From Chlamydoabsidia padenii (Eukaryota; Mucoromycota; Mucoromycetes; Mucorales; Cunninghamellaceae), in contig JAIWND010000002.1 in NCBI GenBank assembly GCA_025330725.1, positions 1,854,501 to 1,918,500 of the forward strand: 64,000 nt of DNA, written 5' to 3'. The notes beneath the pieces were generated by a model. It worked only from the letters and a program-made list of their open reading frames with translations, did no database searches and had not been told where the DNA came from. Positions 1 through 11,730 of the stretch are shown here, one piece after another. Positions within the stretch are counted from its first letter, which is position 1. Every line of letters begins with the position of its first letter. Made by a program: the position numbers and the translations under genes.

Positions 1-44
1 ATATGACGATCATACTTAACTTTTTATATAATGTATATTACTAG

Positions 45-2887
45 ACAATGGTAAGATAGGGATATCATAATACAGTATTGGAACCATAACTTGACTTTTT
101 ATTCTATACCCTGTAAAATATTTAGACTGGTAAGCTCAACTAAAAGAGACAATGATCAATCATGTGCTAATTGTCGTTCTCTTACCATGTTTTATGCATA
201 GGAACCAAACAAGAACCCGGGGTGATACCAAAGGCGATACAGGACGTATTTGCTTACATTGAAGAAGAGGTAAATGGAATAATCCCAATGTCGATTACTC
301 AATGAAACTAATGGTGATTGGTTATTATAGGCACTCGATCGGGAATACCTGTTACAGATGTCATACATGGAAATATATAATGAAAAGATTAATGACCTAC
401 TCGATTCCAAGCAACACTCTTCTGGTCTCAAAATTCGGACAGCAAATGAAAAGGTAAAAAGGTGATCATTGTTTAAGAAAAAGGGAGGAAGGATGGACTA
501 TTCATCTAACTGTTTTATATTGATAGGATTACGTGGAAAACCTAACTACCGTCAATGTATCCACTCCTAAAGAAGTCCTCAACTATATCAAAATGGGTGA
601 TGGTAAGAAGAAAAAGAAAAAGAAACGGGATGTTTATGTTTGCCTTTTTTTTTTTTTTTTTTTTTTTTTTACTTAGCACGAAGACATACAAGCGAAACAG
701 ATTACAATGGAAAAAGTAGTCGATCCCATACAATCTTCCAATTGGCAAGTTGCTCACATATGCATAATAGTGGGATTTTAATCACTTTTGTCTTTTAAAC
801 CAAATAGATTATCGAAAGCAAGTCTAGATCGTCACCCATAGATCCTGTACAAACATCTCGATTAGTAAGTACAAATCCAGGATACTGTAAAAATAATCTG
901 ACTGATATCTTTTGATTCCATAGAACTTGATTGACTTGGCGGGGTCTGAAAAGGTGGCATCGAACAGTGACAGGCGGCAAGAAAGCTCATTCATAAACAA
1001 GAGGTAATAGTTGATGGATATGGATTAATGAAAATACTCACTATATCTATTCATTTAGCTTACTAACTTTGGGCAAGGTCATCATCCAATTGAATGACAG
1101 GTAAGTGGGATAAAACAAGAACGAAGACACAATTCTTAATTATAATTATTATTGGCTTATCCTTTAGATCCAAGCACATACCCTATCGTGACTCAAAACT
1201 GACAAGGATTTTAAGTACCTCACTCTCTGGAAACGACCGTGTAGCTGTTATCTGTACTATCAACCCTACCTGGAAATCAAAGGATGAATCCACAAACACC
1301 CTTCGTTTTGCACAAAGTGTCAAGAAGGTTCGTATCAACCCCAAGATTACCATGGTAAGTGTAAAAAAGAAAAAAAAATGTTATCAATCACTATCCTGAC
1401 CTTAATCCTCATAGGTGACTCCAAATTCATGCTTGCAGAACTACAAGGAACAAATTGCGGCGATTGAAATCCAGATGCAAAAGAAAACGGAGGTAAAAAA
1501 AAAAAAAAAAAAGATCACCTCCCTCACTTTCTCACACGACACCTTTTTTTTTTTTTTTTTTTAATCTTCCCCCAAACAATCGCTGCACTGACGACTTATG
1601 ACTAACGACACTGATAACATCTCGTTTTCTTCTTTGGACATACAGCAAGAAGCCGGAATCAAAGAAAGGCAAGTCCTTTTATAACACAATGATGAAACTA
1701 ATTCTCGTACCTATATAACCATTATGACTTATCATATATAGACTCTCTCAACTACTGGGTCTCATTCTAACCTACTCGAATACGTTTGCGACAGAGGTAT
1801 GTAAAAAAAAAAAAAAAAAAAAAAAAAGAAGAAGAAAAAGATAATAGTATTGCCTCCATTAACATTAAAAATAATAACACCTTTAATTGCTTAGACAACA
1901 CAACTTGATGGTGGTAGCGGTGGTGGTAGAATGATGGATAGTACTATTGACGACATAATCAAGGAATGCGAAGATAACCTGTCAGCCACTATCCAGAAGT
2001 ATCAAGCTGACATTATGAAAAAGGAACAAGACCTACAACAATTTACTGACAGACTAACCCAAAGCCAGCAAAACTTGGAAGAAAATACGATATTGGTTGA
2101 AGAACTACAACGATTTAATGAAGAACTACAATCGCAGTTGGAAAAGTACCGCAATAGCTTTGCTGAAGTCAACAAACGGTGGAATGGCTTGGAATCATCT
2201 ATCAAGGACTACAAGGAACGACTCATTATCTCTGAAGGCAAAGTTACTATTTTGGAGGCACAACGCCAGGCGGATGATCATACCAAGGCCCATCTGAAAC
2301 AACAAGTCGAAGATTACAAGGCTGAATTGGAACAAAGGCAACAAGATGATAAACTAATTGACATGGTCCAGTCTCTTCGCGACGATGGTGATGATGATGA
2401 TACTAGCTGTATTGCGACTGAACGACTACAAATAGGCGGCTACAATGTGGATAAAGAAGGCGAATTGCAACAATTAGTGAACGATTTGGAAAAACAACTT
2501 TTTGATACCAAGATGGAATCTGCACAACAAAAGGAAGCCCACAACAAGGAAATGGAAAAGGAACGGGAACACAGCAACATCTACAGAAAGAAGATTGAAC
2601 AAGTACAAACCAAGCTTTATGAAGTGGAGGCGGCCTTGAAACAAGCGAAACTGGACGAAGTCGAACATGCCCTGAAACAAACAAAGCATGTGGAACACGC
2701 CATTGAGTCATCCACAATACCACCCGCTCTGTCGGTAACCACTCTACCTTCATTGACCTCTCAACCCGATACTACTCAGACGGCGCCTCTTGTTACCTCA
2801 TCCACTCACCCGATCATCAGGTATTTACATCTTGGACAAGGTGCTTGGGTCTTATTATTGGCATTTGGCTTTTGGCTTTTCTTGTAA
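45..2887 (+). CDS. Kinesin motor protein, kinesin-7/CENP-E-like (5' end outside window)
   Basis: Microtubule plus-end motor ATPase, missing its N-terminal part. I read 14 exons: 45-50, 126-129, 202-269, 331-453, 527-602, 677-744, 808-864, 924-1003, 1059-1100, 1168-1354, 1415-1492, 1646-1668, 1742-1796, 1895-2887. They total 1860 nt in one frame (619 aa plus stop). Motor motifs appear in order: TMTG after the P-loop, PGVIPKAI, SYMEIYNEKINDLL, switch I SSRSHTI, switch II DLAGSEK, and HIPYRDSKLTRIL. A long coiled coil rich in E, K and Q follows. The chain ends in a hydrophobic GAWVLLLAFGFWLFL directly before the stop, a possible tail anchor. The kinesin-7 assignment rests on motor-core resemblance and is less certain than 'kinesin'. 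Two introns begin with GC (745, 1669). Confidence 0.9.
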
Positions 2888-3127
2888 TCGGGACCCGGCA
2901 TACATACCTACTTATAGTACCCCCTCCTCCTCCCTCTTTATCCCCATTACTGTATTATTCCTATTTCTCTTATTCCATTTAATCATCACTTTGTATATAT
3001 GCTTTATCGTTGATTCTTCTCTATCTCTCTGTTAGATAAATCACTTTTTTAACAATAAATAAAGACTTTATTAACAATAAAATTAAATGTAACACTATAT
3101 CTACATTAAAACTAATCTACCACAATA

Positions 3128-3373
3128 CTAATATAAGTCATACTGTTTCGTACCATTATATATCATTCCTGTTGGACCAATGATCGGTTTGAGATCAAAA
3201 TATCCCCAGTGATAATCAATAGGAGTACCATTATCGCATTTGACCACCAGTCGTCGTCTAGTCTGATTGGTATGCCGAGGTATATATACGTCAGTAATCA
3301 TGGTGTTACGGTTGCTGATGCGTGTCCCAGCTTTCCGTCCACTCTGATCATTATGGTCCGAAGCTGCTATGGC
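3128..3373 (-). CDS. Orphan open frame, possibly the last exon of an unrecognised gene
   Basis: On the minus strand about 81 codons are open and end in TAG. An AG acceptor-like site lies just upstream (near 3373). The peptide contains TMITDVYIPRHTNQTRRRLV and DYHWGYFDLKPIIGPTGMIY; its composition looks like real protein rather than a random frame. I found no start codon or convincing upstream exon between 3400 and 4000, and I do not recognise the family. It could be the 3' end of a degraded gene. It lies tail to tail with the kinesin gene. Confidence 0.3.
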   Translation of the reverse strand, partial: AIAASDHNDQSGRKAGTRISNRNTMITDVYIPRHTNQTRRRLVVKCDNGTPIDYHWGYFDLKPIIGPTGMIYNGTKQYDLY

Positions 3374-3376
3374 TCA

Positions 3377-3599
3377 CAGAATTAACAAGCACTCGTAATA
3401 AATATACTTCAAACCATCATATCAAAGTGAGTGATTAAATGTTGGAATAAGAGTTAAACGTATAGGTAGTAAGTGATTGTCGTGTCGTCTGTTAGATCAA
3501 ATTATAAGGAATGCGTCCCCCAATTTGTTCAAATCCCGACATATCGCCAAAATGAATGAGCTGACATTTTTTTAAAAAAAGGCGTTTCTTCCCTCTTTA

Positions 3600-3634
<35 letters not shown>

Positions 3635-3960
3635 ACAACCAATCAACTACCCTTTAATTTAAACAAACCTCCCTTCAACAGTCTATGCTTGGCAAACAAG
3701 TTGTTCCCAGCACTCCTCCCTATTGCTTACTGTGACACTGGTCCTAATTGATTCACACAAAAAGGAATCCACGAATTTATCTTATGGTTGTTTATATAGC
3801 ATAACTGTTTTGTGGTGGGTGTAAAAGTGTAATTCTGGTTATAAAGGTAATTAAATACACTTTGATGATACTCTACTGGGATTATTATATATATATATAT
3901 ACCACGTTTCTGTCTTTTGGGTTTCTTCCTCTAAAGTCATGAAGATATATCTAACTGGTT
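3377..3960. other. Intergenic stretch
   Basis: No gene recognised. It holds one copy of the recurring TTCAAATCCCGAC element (3528-3540), a T tract of about 30 (3603-3633) and a short TA microsatellite near 3888-3901. Confidence 0.6.
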
Positions 3961-3979
3961 TGTTTTTTATTTACAGTAG

Positions 3980-5550
3980 GTGGTAGCAACTCTCTTGGGC
4001 AAAATGGTGGTTCCAATGAACAACAAGGGGATGCTAATGGCTATCGGTCTTCACTTGCATATTTATTAGACAGCGGAACGGTGACATTGGTGTGGATTCT
4101 TCAACTCTCTGGGCTAACAGACAATAGGACAGTGACAGTGATGGACAGCAGCAGGTACAAAGAACGATCCCATCATCACCATAGTTTTACTAAATAATCA
4201 TGTTAGTATTACAGTGCAGCACAGACGACGATTCTTCTGTTGGCGGTGCCAATGAATATTATGAATGTGCCACTGGTGATCTACGTATGGCTGAAAGGAT
4301 GTCCAATATTGGCCTGGGTGGCGTCACGATCCTTCTTCATTCATTTATTCACGGTGACAATACCTGGGTGTCCCATAGAATCATGTAAAAGGTGATGTAT
4401 CTTCTCGTACTTGTGTTGAAGGTTTATGGAAAGTCTCATGAATCTGGTGTGCAATTCAAGTTACCTGTATTGGATACTTTATACAACTACCAGCAACGCA
4501 AAAAGAACAAAGTGCCTATTATTACAACAACTCAAGTGGACATACCTGGACCGAACCCTCGATCGTATCAATTAAAGGCTGCCGTCTACCTATCTCAACA
4601 TGCTTATCGGCAACCCAATGCATTTGAAGAAAATATCGGCCCTTCCTGACTACACTCCTAATCAGCTAGTACACTTACAACAAGGCGAAAAATGACAGAC
4701 TCATCCCCTCTTCCAACAACCTGTCATTACCATGAACATGTACGATCACTGGGTAGGTGATATTGTCTCCATTGCGAATGATGGTCATCCTCGACATGTA
4801 CTTTTTGACTCCTACTTTACGAAATCTGGTGAAACTTTTGGTCAGTGCTGTGATGTAATGTTTATGAATAATGGTACTTGGTATGTGGAAATTGCTCCTC
4901 TGAAACTCGTCAAGGTCTCATTCCACTTATCGACAAACACAAGAATCTGCTCTTTGGACGTCATTCCATTCCTAACGGTGGGGGTGCATGCTATAAAGTC
5001 AAAATTGCGCCCATTATCTTGTTTACTGACAACACATTGGGCAACATATCCAAACAATTTAACAAATTTGATGGTTGGTTCCTTTGAAGAACGCAGTCGT
5101 CGGGAAAACGCCCATTTTATTGGCGCTGTTGCTGGATCTCAAGCCTTATCGGCGATGGAACATGGTGCCTCGAATTGTGCAAGATCTCAAGATGCTGGAA
5201 AATGGAATGGTAATGCACTTGACGGAATACAATGAAAATGTGTTGGTGGTGACTCCTGTGGTGTACATCACGGCGGACAACATATGCAATCTATCAATAG
5301 GATTTTTATCAAGCTGGGCGTCCTCTCTTCTCTGGTGACATTGATGATTATATCAAACGTGTGGATGTGGCGGTGAGGGAATTGACAACAACATTATATG
5401 CTTACGACAGCTCATTTGCCGATGAGCGGTCACCCTTCTCGATGAAACCCAAGGTACAAACAACAAGCTACTGGTATTCCCAAGTGTATTTATGCTTAGA
5501 AGGTGTTTTAGACATTGACCTTAGGGGTACATGTAGTGTTGTTAATTAAT
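3980..5550 (+). pseudogene. Decayed transposase-like gene (Plavaka/KDZ-type, large Mucorales element protein)
   Basis: Conceptual translation gives consecutive pieces of one large protein spread over different forward frames with stops between them. Pieces, in order: LDTLYNYQQRKKNKVPIITT (about 4470), DHWVGDIVSIANDG (4745), FMNNGTWYVEIAPL (4860), KIAPIILFTDNTLGNISKQF (5000), FEERSRRENAHFIGAVAG (5085, another frame), MVPRIVQDLKMLENGMVM (5160, another frame) and VLVVTPVVYITADN (5240). I recall this segment order, especially the FTD-T-GN-SKQ-NK-D block, from long transposon proteins abundant in Mucorales. The exact superfamily is inference. At least two frame changes and several stops make it non-functional. 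No terminal inverted repeats were identified. Confidence 0.55.
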
Positions 5551-5724
5551 ACAAGTTTGGCTCTCACTGGCTGCTGTTCACTTTGACTTTAGAATAGATT
5601 ACATATAGATATATATTTTAAAATAGATTATAATTCAAATAAACCTCCATCATATTCACTCGTCTTTTTTTTTTGAAGGGAACAAAACTTTCAGGCGATC
5701 CTTTTTTTAAGCGCCCGGACTTTC

Positions 5725-6175
5725 AGGAGAAATGCTAGACGTGCAGAAAATGCGACCGGAATTTTGGAAGAGTACTACTCGCTCCATGGCAACGGATGCT
5801 AATGGTTAAAGTGGTGATGTGAATACTATAGCATATTTACCACACAAGTCACCGCAAAAGCCAAGCACCAAGACCCTTGTGTCGGCATGTTCAGGCTTGT
5901 GTTGAATTTTTACCTGTCCTTTCTAAGAAAGAAAAAAAAAAAAAAAAAGTACGAAGAGACACCATACTTCATTTTCAGATCCCGCCTGCCTCTACCAAGA
6001 TTTGGAAAGAGCTCTACTCGCTTCATTGTCAACAGATGCTAATGATTAAAATGGCCATTTGAATACTATGGCATATTTACAACATAATTTACCGCAAAAG
6101 TCAAGTTCCAAGACTCTTGTGTCAGTATGTTCAGGCTTGCAATGACTTTCACCTTTCCTTTGCGACGAAAGATAT
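5725..6175. repeat. Tandem dimer of a ~240-bp dispersed repeat
   Basis: Two diverged direct copies lie 240 bp apart (GGATGCTAATGGTTAAAG at 5794 and AGATGCTAATGATTAAAA at 6034). Both also share GGAAGAG-type sequence before the core, an ATACTATAGCATATTTAC-like stretch, and CCAAGACCCTTGTGTCGGCA / CCAAGACTCTTGTGTCAGTA followed by TGTTCAGGCTTG. Related dimers with the same ATGCTAATGA core occur near 18765-19160 (and its mirror) and 42695-43146. No coding potential or terminal inverted repeat is evident. Confidence 0.7.
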
Positions 6176-6444
6176 TTTTTATTTTCTAGACGGAAGGAAA
6201 CTTTCATTTTCAAGCGCCGAACACCAAAATTCCGTGAGCCTGGGCAATTCCTAGAAAATCAAATTTTTAAATACCGACTCTTTTCGGTTTACTGAAACTT
6301 TACCATTGCCCGCAGCATTCCACTTTTCAGGGGCAAGAAGGGAAGTTCCCACGTTTTTTATTATCCGCCCCAATCAGAGTATAGCGGACTTTAAACAGTT
6401 ACAGGTGAAATATATAGTACATCCAAAACTGTACAACATATAAG

Positions 6445-6515
6445 GCCGAGATAGTATAGTGGCAGTACATTGCGTTGTGGCCGCACTGACCTGAGTTCGA
6501 TTCTCAGTCTCGGCA
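6445..6515 (+). tRNA. tRNA-His (GTG)
   Basis: A 71-nt cloverleaf. The acceptor stem GCCGAGA pairs with TCTCGGC and the discriminator is A. The D arm follows TAGTATAGTGG, the anticodon loop TTGTGGC carries GTG, and the T arm contains GTTCGATTC. No intron is visible. The B box GGTTCGATTCC-like sequence is close to consensus, as expected for an internal Pol III promoter. Confidence 0.93.
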
Positions 6516-7205
6516 CTTACTTTTACATTTTGCTCCCACTTGTCGGTGTTTGAAAATCTCACTTTTTGATTTCTCCTCAAATGGTCGACAAACGATTGTT
6601 AGGCTTTGAGGGAAAGGTTTTTTCTTTGTTTTATTTTTTATGCAGAAGAATACTTTATTTGTTTTTGAACTTGGAGCAATAAGTCATGTAATATATCTTC
6701 TTCGTGTGTTGCATGAACGTATCTTTCAAATGGTGTGCTTTTGGTTAACACGAAGAGCGGAATCAAAACACAAATGGTTAGACAATGAAAAAAAAACAAG
6801 GGGTTTATTGTAATTACTTTTGATACTTTTACAAATCCTGATTTTGATTATGCATAAAACTTGACGGCGAGTCTAAAAAAGGTAATTTTGAACCTCCGCT
6901 TTCAGTGGTTTTGATATCAGGGCGGTCGTAATGCCATATGTGTACTACTTTTTATTTGATAATGATGCCTGATAGTTCAAATATTCAAATGATTATGTTA
7001 CGCAGATATGATTAGAGGAGTGAATCAATCGAGATTATCTGCATGAATCAGAAAAAAAAAATGGAGAAGGCAAAGGCAAGAGATTTTTATTTATAACATA
7101 TTTACACATACAAATGAGGCTATAACTATTATACTATTTACTACTATTGAAGGAAGTTGACTATAGCCAAGGACCATAGCCAAGATCAGGTGTGTGTTCT
7201 TGATT
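6516..7205. other. Intergenic stretch between tRNA-His and the Yippee-like gene
   Basis: AT-rich with no supported gene. It contains a T-run just downstream of the tRNA (6619-6640) that could serve as Pol III terminator sequence, and one weak relative of the recurring element (TTGAACCTCCGCTTT near 6887). Confidence 0.5.
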
Positions 7206-7985
7206 TCAGAGTACGACCTGGAGAAGTGTTTTTTCCAAGATGTATTTCCCTTCTTTAAACTTTTGTTGATTGTCACCTACCTTGATATATTTCCATCCCA
7301 ATGTAGTTAAACACCGAATACATAATATTGGGGTAATTAAATGTGTTCCAGATGTCATGATTCTATATGATGAAACAGTAATGGGTCAGCATATACAAAG
7401 GGAATACAAATTTTACATCCATCCACATTCTATGTCCTTACCGTTCTTTTTGTATATCTCTTTCAATGACGTTGACGCTATAGGAAGGGGTTTTTTTTTT
7501 TTTTAAAAAAAAAAAAAGGTAAGTCTGCTATTAAGGTCTATTTTACTGCTTACACTTTGTTGACCAAGTATGCAGGTCCATTGAATCCATTAAAGTCCTA
7601 TACAATAAAAAGAAACGTCAGTTAGTACATTTCACTATTTTTGAAAGTGTAATAGGTTCATTTTTATAAAGTACTTACTTCTGATATGATCATATCATCA
7701 ATGGTCAAATGAGTTTTACATTTCAAGCAGCCATATACTTTTTTCCCACAAACATGTTGGAAGTATTCACGATATTTGAGACCCATTACTTGTTGAAGCT
7801 ATTGAAGCGTAATGTGTTTGAGATAGATTTACAGTCAATTTTAGCGAATAGAATGGTCGAATAGAAAAAAAAAAAAAAAAAAAGTAGCTAAAAGGAGGAA
7901 GAGATTGAAGGGTCAAAAAAAAAAAAAAAAAAAAAAGAGATAGACTTACGTGCGGGATCTGAATATAATCAATACCGTCTGACAT
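7206..7985 (-). pseudogene. Yippee-like protein gene with a one-base frame disruption
   Basis: Yippee proteins are small zinc-binding eukaryotic proteins with two CxxC motifs. Exons read 7950-7985, 7679-7798, 7553-7597, 7442-7477 and 7206-7362. The product begins MSDGIDYIQIPH, then MGLKYREYF, YGCLKCKTHL (first CxxC), FNGFNGPAYLV, MTSGTHLITPILCIRCLTTLGWKY (second CxxC, given in part) and FKEGKYILE. This is the family order and length. With the splice sites visible, the exons sum to 394 nt, one more than a whole number of codons. The extra base lies in the TTT at about 7559-7561, where GTC AAC AAA GT would otherwise give the family NKVVNV. It is either a recent pseudogene, a base error, or an alternative splice that I could not find. 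Confidence 0.7.
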
Positions 7986-8038
7986 CAAGCTTTAACCAGT
8001 GGCAGAGGAGATCATACCTATCCCAATACATCGTATCC

Positions 8039-8082
<44 letters not shown>

Positions 8083-8536
8083 TTACCAGACACACCAAAA
8101 TGTTTAATGGACCTTCTATGCCACCGATATTGTCCGTGATGTTGTTGCATTACAAGAGTCAGTCATGGCTTGCTAAAGAATCTGGTGCGTCAGGACAGTA
8201 AGATCGTAAAGTAAGGATGCTGTTTTTCCTTACCGGTGCAACTGCAGCTGCTGTAATTGTTTTTGTTGTTTTTGTTGCATACAAAGTAGTAGAATGTAGT
8301 TGCTGGTATATAGTAAAGAAAGAAAGAAAGAAAGAAACAAGAGGCGGCGGTCTCCTGAAAAAAATAAATTAGAATCGGCGATTAAAACATGAAATGCATA
8401 ATGTGGGATTGGCATCCCATGGTCGAGATGATATATAAAGATAGGGCAAGTTAATGTTAAGAATAATGTTTTATTTAAAAAAGTTATAAAGATATATTTA
8501 TTATATGCTAATACAGCTACAAGTAATAAAAAAAAA
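7986..8536. other. Intergenic stretch (Yippee upstream region)
   Basis: Contains a T tract of about 39 bases (8040-8078), an AAAG microsatellite (8318-8335) and a relative of the recurring promoter element (GAATCGGCGATTAAAACA near 8372). No gene recognised. Confidence 0.5.
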
Positions 8537-11410
8537 CTATGGCATTATGGGTATCCTACTAGAGATTTCTTCAATGTTGGAGTGTATTTCCTCGGTTACA
8601 TTTTCACCAGCGTTCGATACAATCCTAAGCAGATCCAGCTAACAATCAAATAGATATAGGTTAGTGAAAAAAAAGTAACTAGGTGCTATATTATTCTGTA
8701 CTTACCGTCAACTCCCAATTACCCAAGATATCAACATGATCGGCAGTCTTGGCTCCACCACGCACGTTTAATTTTCCATCAGGCTCTTCATGCACGTATT
8801 CCTTTGTTTTAATCGGGCTATGTCCTGGATTGTATAAATCCCTATGTTTTGTCCAAGCGCCATTCTTTGGGGCACACATATACCCTAATGATAATAAAGG
8901 CACAGACCCATCTCTGACACACAAATATCACATATTAGTAACATGTTCGTCCCTACTTTTTTTTTACATATATATCCTAACTTACCCATCACTAAAGCGT
9001 ATACCATTATTAACAGAGTTGTCAATATACTAATAATAAATATGTTTAGTGTCTGTCATCCCATCATCACAACTGTTTCTTTTTTTGCTTACCATCATTC
9101 TAGGGACGATGATCTTTTTTCCATCGGTTCCGTTCCTTTCAACACGTGAGTTTCTGTCAGCAGAGTAAGGGGAAGCACCAGCATCTTGACGAGTTAAGCA
9201 TACGGAATCATCATCATTATCTTTTTCACAGTCATCATTTGAGGTAGGAGTAGGTTCATCATCCGAGAATGCATAATGATAGCTTCGTTCAGTTGGCAGA
9301 CCGACCCCATATAAGCAGTAAATCTTCATACTAGGCGCTAAATAAACCCCCACAACAACAACAACAACAAAAATGAGTTAGTTCAGTTTTGTATTCCTTC
9401 CATTGTTCTATTCTTACCATTTGGTAGTGGTGCTTCCAGAGGATTAGCCCATTTGGTGCGATTGTTGATATTCATCTGTAGCTGACGTTTTGATGCCGAG
9501 AATCCGTTGGAATAATTGGTTTTGATCATGTTGGAGAAATCAGGAGAGGCTGTCGAATACAATAGTTCCAATGCATCGTCCATAGTATAGTGGTGGTAGT
9601 TGGTTCCCTTAACATTGTCGGTATTGTTGCTGCCGTCGTCCAGATTCACAGTGATGTTTGTATCCTCGACCCCGTTGACAAATCTTTTCTTCAAAAAGGT
9701 TACAAGTTTTCCATGGGTATGATTGTAGCTGGGCTTCTTTATCGGTCGTGATTTGCTGTTGGTGTCGTTTTTGCTGCCAAGTGATCCATAGCTTGATTTA
9801 TCGGCGATATTGTCACTGTCATCAGGTGCCGCACCATCGTCCCCCCAAAACAGATTACCACCTTTTGGAAGCATAGAAGAGCCACCTGCCCAAGTTCGTA
9901 ATAATGAAGCCCGTTCGTTTCTGGAGAAGAACTTTTCCAAAAGATAAGCACCAAAGCTTCCCAAGGAGGTGGTATCACGGGTTTCACCTATAGCATAGCA
10001 AACAGTTTTAGTATATTTATCTGACCCTGTTTTTTGTGTTACCTGATAACAAAGCGGCGAATGCTTTCGGAACACCCAACATAGGCCCACCGATACTGAC
10101 AAAGGATTCTATATGATTTTCCACCCATTGATTACCACCATTACCACCTTGAGGAGATTGTACCCACTTGAAAAAGTACATCATCACATTGGAGCCTGAT
10201 TAAAGATAAAGTAAGAGATTAGAGTCCTATTTCGTCATAATGATCGCCTTTATCATATGATATTATCTCATTACCCATTGAGTGTGCCAGTATAACAGTT
10301 TTCTTTTCATGTATCAATTTAAAAGTTTCCAAATCAGCCTTGAGTTTCGTAAAGTACTTGTCGCGTACTTCCAGATTGTAAAAGGACAATCGCCAATCGT
10401 AACTAGCCAAGATCATATTATTGTTGTCGTATCCGATCGCCGCCAAGTTTTCGATGATTTTCCCCCAAATCCAATAACCAGTTATAAAGTAGTCTGCTGC
10501 ATCCAATCCCTTTGCTGCCCGTACTTTAGCACCAAAAGGATCCAATCCAGTCACAGGATCTAGTCGAATGTGATGTATCCAACTTTCCTTGTCCAAGATC
10601 ACCGCACGAAACATGGTAGCTGTTCCCCACATTCTTTTTCTAAAGTATTTGCGGGCCTTTTCGTCAGTAGACCAGGATTCCAAGCCAGAGGAGATCACAC
10701 CAGGGACAATCACTACAGGGAAATGTGGTTTTAAATCCATTGTTTCTCTTTATATGTATATATAAAAAAGTAAGCATAATGTTAGTATCGACTTTTTTTT
10801 TTTTTTTTCTTTATCTTTTGGTTTAAAACATTTACTTTGCACCCCAAGCAGGCATAAATGTTTCTTCAGTATTAGTTGTAGTGTTTGTTGGATTGTTAAA
10901 GAAGCTTGTAAAGTTGCCAAAGATATCGTCCATGGCCACACCAGCAGGAAGCATTCGAGAGGAGAAGTCCATTTCCGCCAGTTGCAATGCCAAGTAGGAT
11001 TGAAAGTCATTTGCTGTAGGGGTTGTTGAAGCACCATAGGTTGCCAAGAGTCCAACTGTCACACCAACAATGAAGTGAAACCGTTTCCGTTTCCAAAAAG
11101 GAGGTCGTGGCAGCTGAAAGATACTAGAGTCCCCAAGAATATCTTCCGGCTGTAATAATTCAGAGGTCAATCTTCTTATCGTTGGAGGTAATCTTGAGGT
11201 GAGGTTACTTGAATGTTGCTGTTGTTGTTGTTGTTGTTGCTGCCACCGTTTCTGAAGCTTTTTTGAAGGTTTACCGTTATGGGAATGGTTGGACGAGGAA
11301 GTATCAGAATTGGAAGAAGTTGCTGAATTCTGTGACAATGTTTCATGTGAGTTGTTGGTGGTGGAGGGTGTAACTTTGGAATCAGCTTTTTTCCGATGAC
11401 GCCTTTGCAT
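8537..11410 (-). CDS. LRO1: Phospholipid:diacylglycerol acyltransferase (PDAT, LRO1)
   Basis: Moves an acyl chain from a phospholipid to diacylglycerol to make triacylglycerol in the endoplasmic reticulum (family knowledge). Eight exons: 10836-11410, 10275-10747, 10043-10195, 9418-9987, 9093-9337, 8986-9029, 8706-8913, 8537-8638. They sum to 2370 nt (789 aa) in one frame. A low-complexity cytosolic N-terminus with a Q run is followed by a single membrane segment FHFIVGVTVGLLATYGAST (about residues 108-126). The LCAT-type lumenal domain then shows PVVIVPGVISSGLESW, the lipase elbow HSMG split by intron 2, FSIGG-like VSIGGPMLGVPKA, and the C-terminal histidine region TADHVDILGNWELT. A TTTTAAACCCCG element lies about 100 bp upstream of the ATG. 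Confidence 0.95.
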
Positions 11411-11629
11411 AATGTTTAATAATATATGTGAGAGTTAAAAAAAAAAAAAAAGGAAGAAGAGAGGAATAAAAGTAATACTCTCCAAGTTCACTTTTTCACC
11501 TATTTTATTTTAAACCCCGTAACGGAATACCATACATAGACTGCTTTATTCAAGACAAAACCCCTTCCAAATCATAATGATCCTATGGTCTAACTAAAAA
11601 AGAATAAAGTACGATTTATTATCATCTAC

Positions 11630-11671
<42 letters not shown>

Positions 11672-11730
11672 GAAGGTTGTATGTATAAAAGATGTATCAA
11701 AGAGGGGATGGAGGGGAAGTGAATCTATTT
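11411..11730. other. LRO1 promoter / uL5m 3' flank
   Basis: Short intergenic region with a TTTTAAACCCCG element (about 11511-11523), 100 bp upstream of the LRO1 start, and an A tract of about 34 (11634-11667) just beyond the uL5m stop. No gene. Confidence 0.6.

Noticed and set aside
7286..7506. Plus-strand frame over the Yippee-like gene
   Set aside because: It is the reverse of coding exons plus a homopolymer; the minus strand carries the conserved CxxC protein.
8040..8078. Long T tract as a telomere or array
   Set aside because: A pure homopolymer like many others in introns and spacers here, with no repeat unit; no CRISPR-type spacing anywhere in the window.
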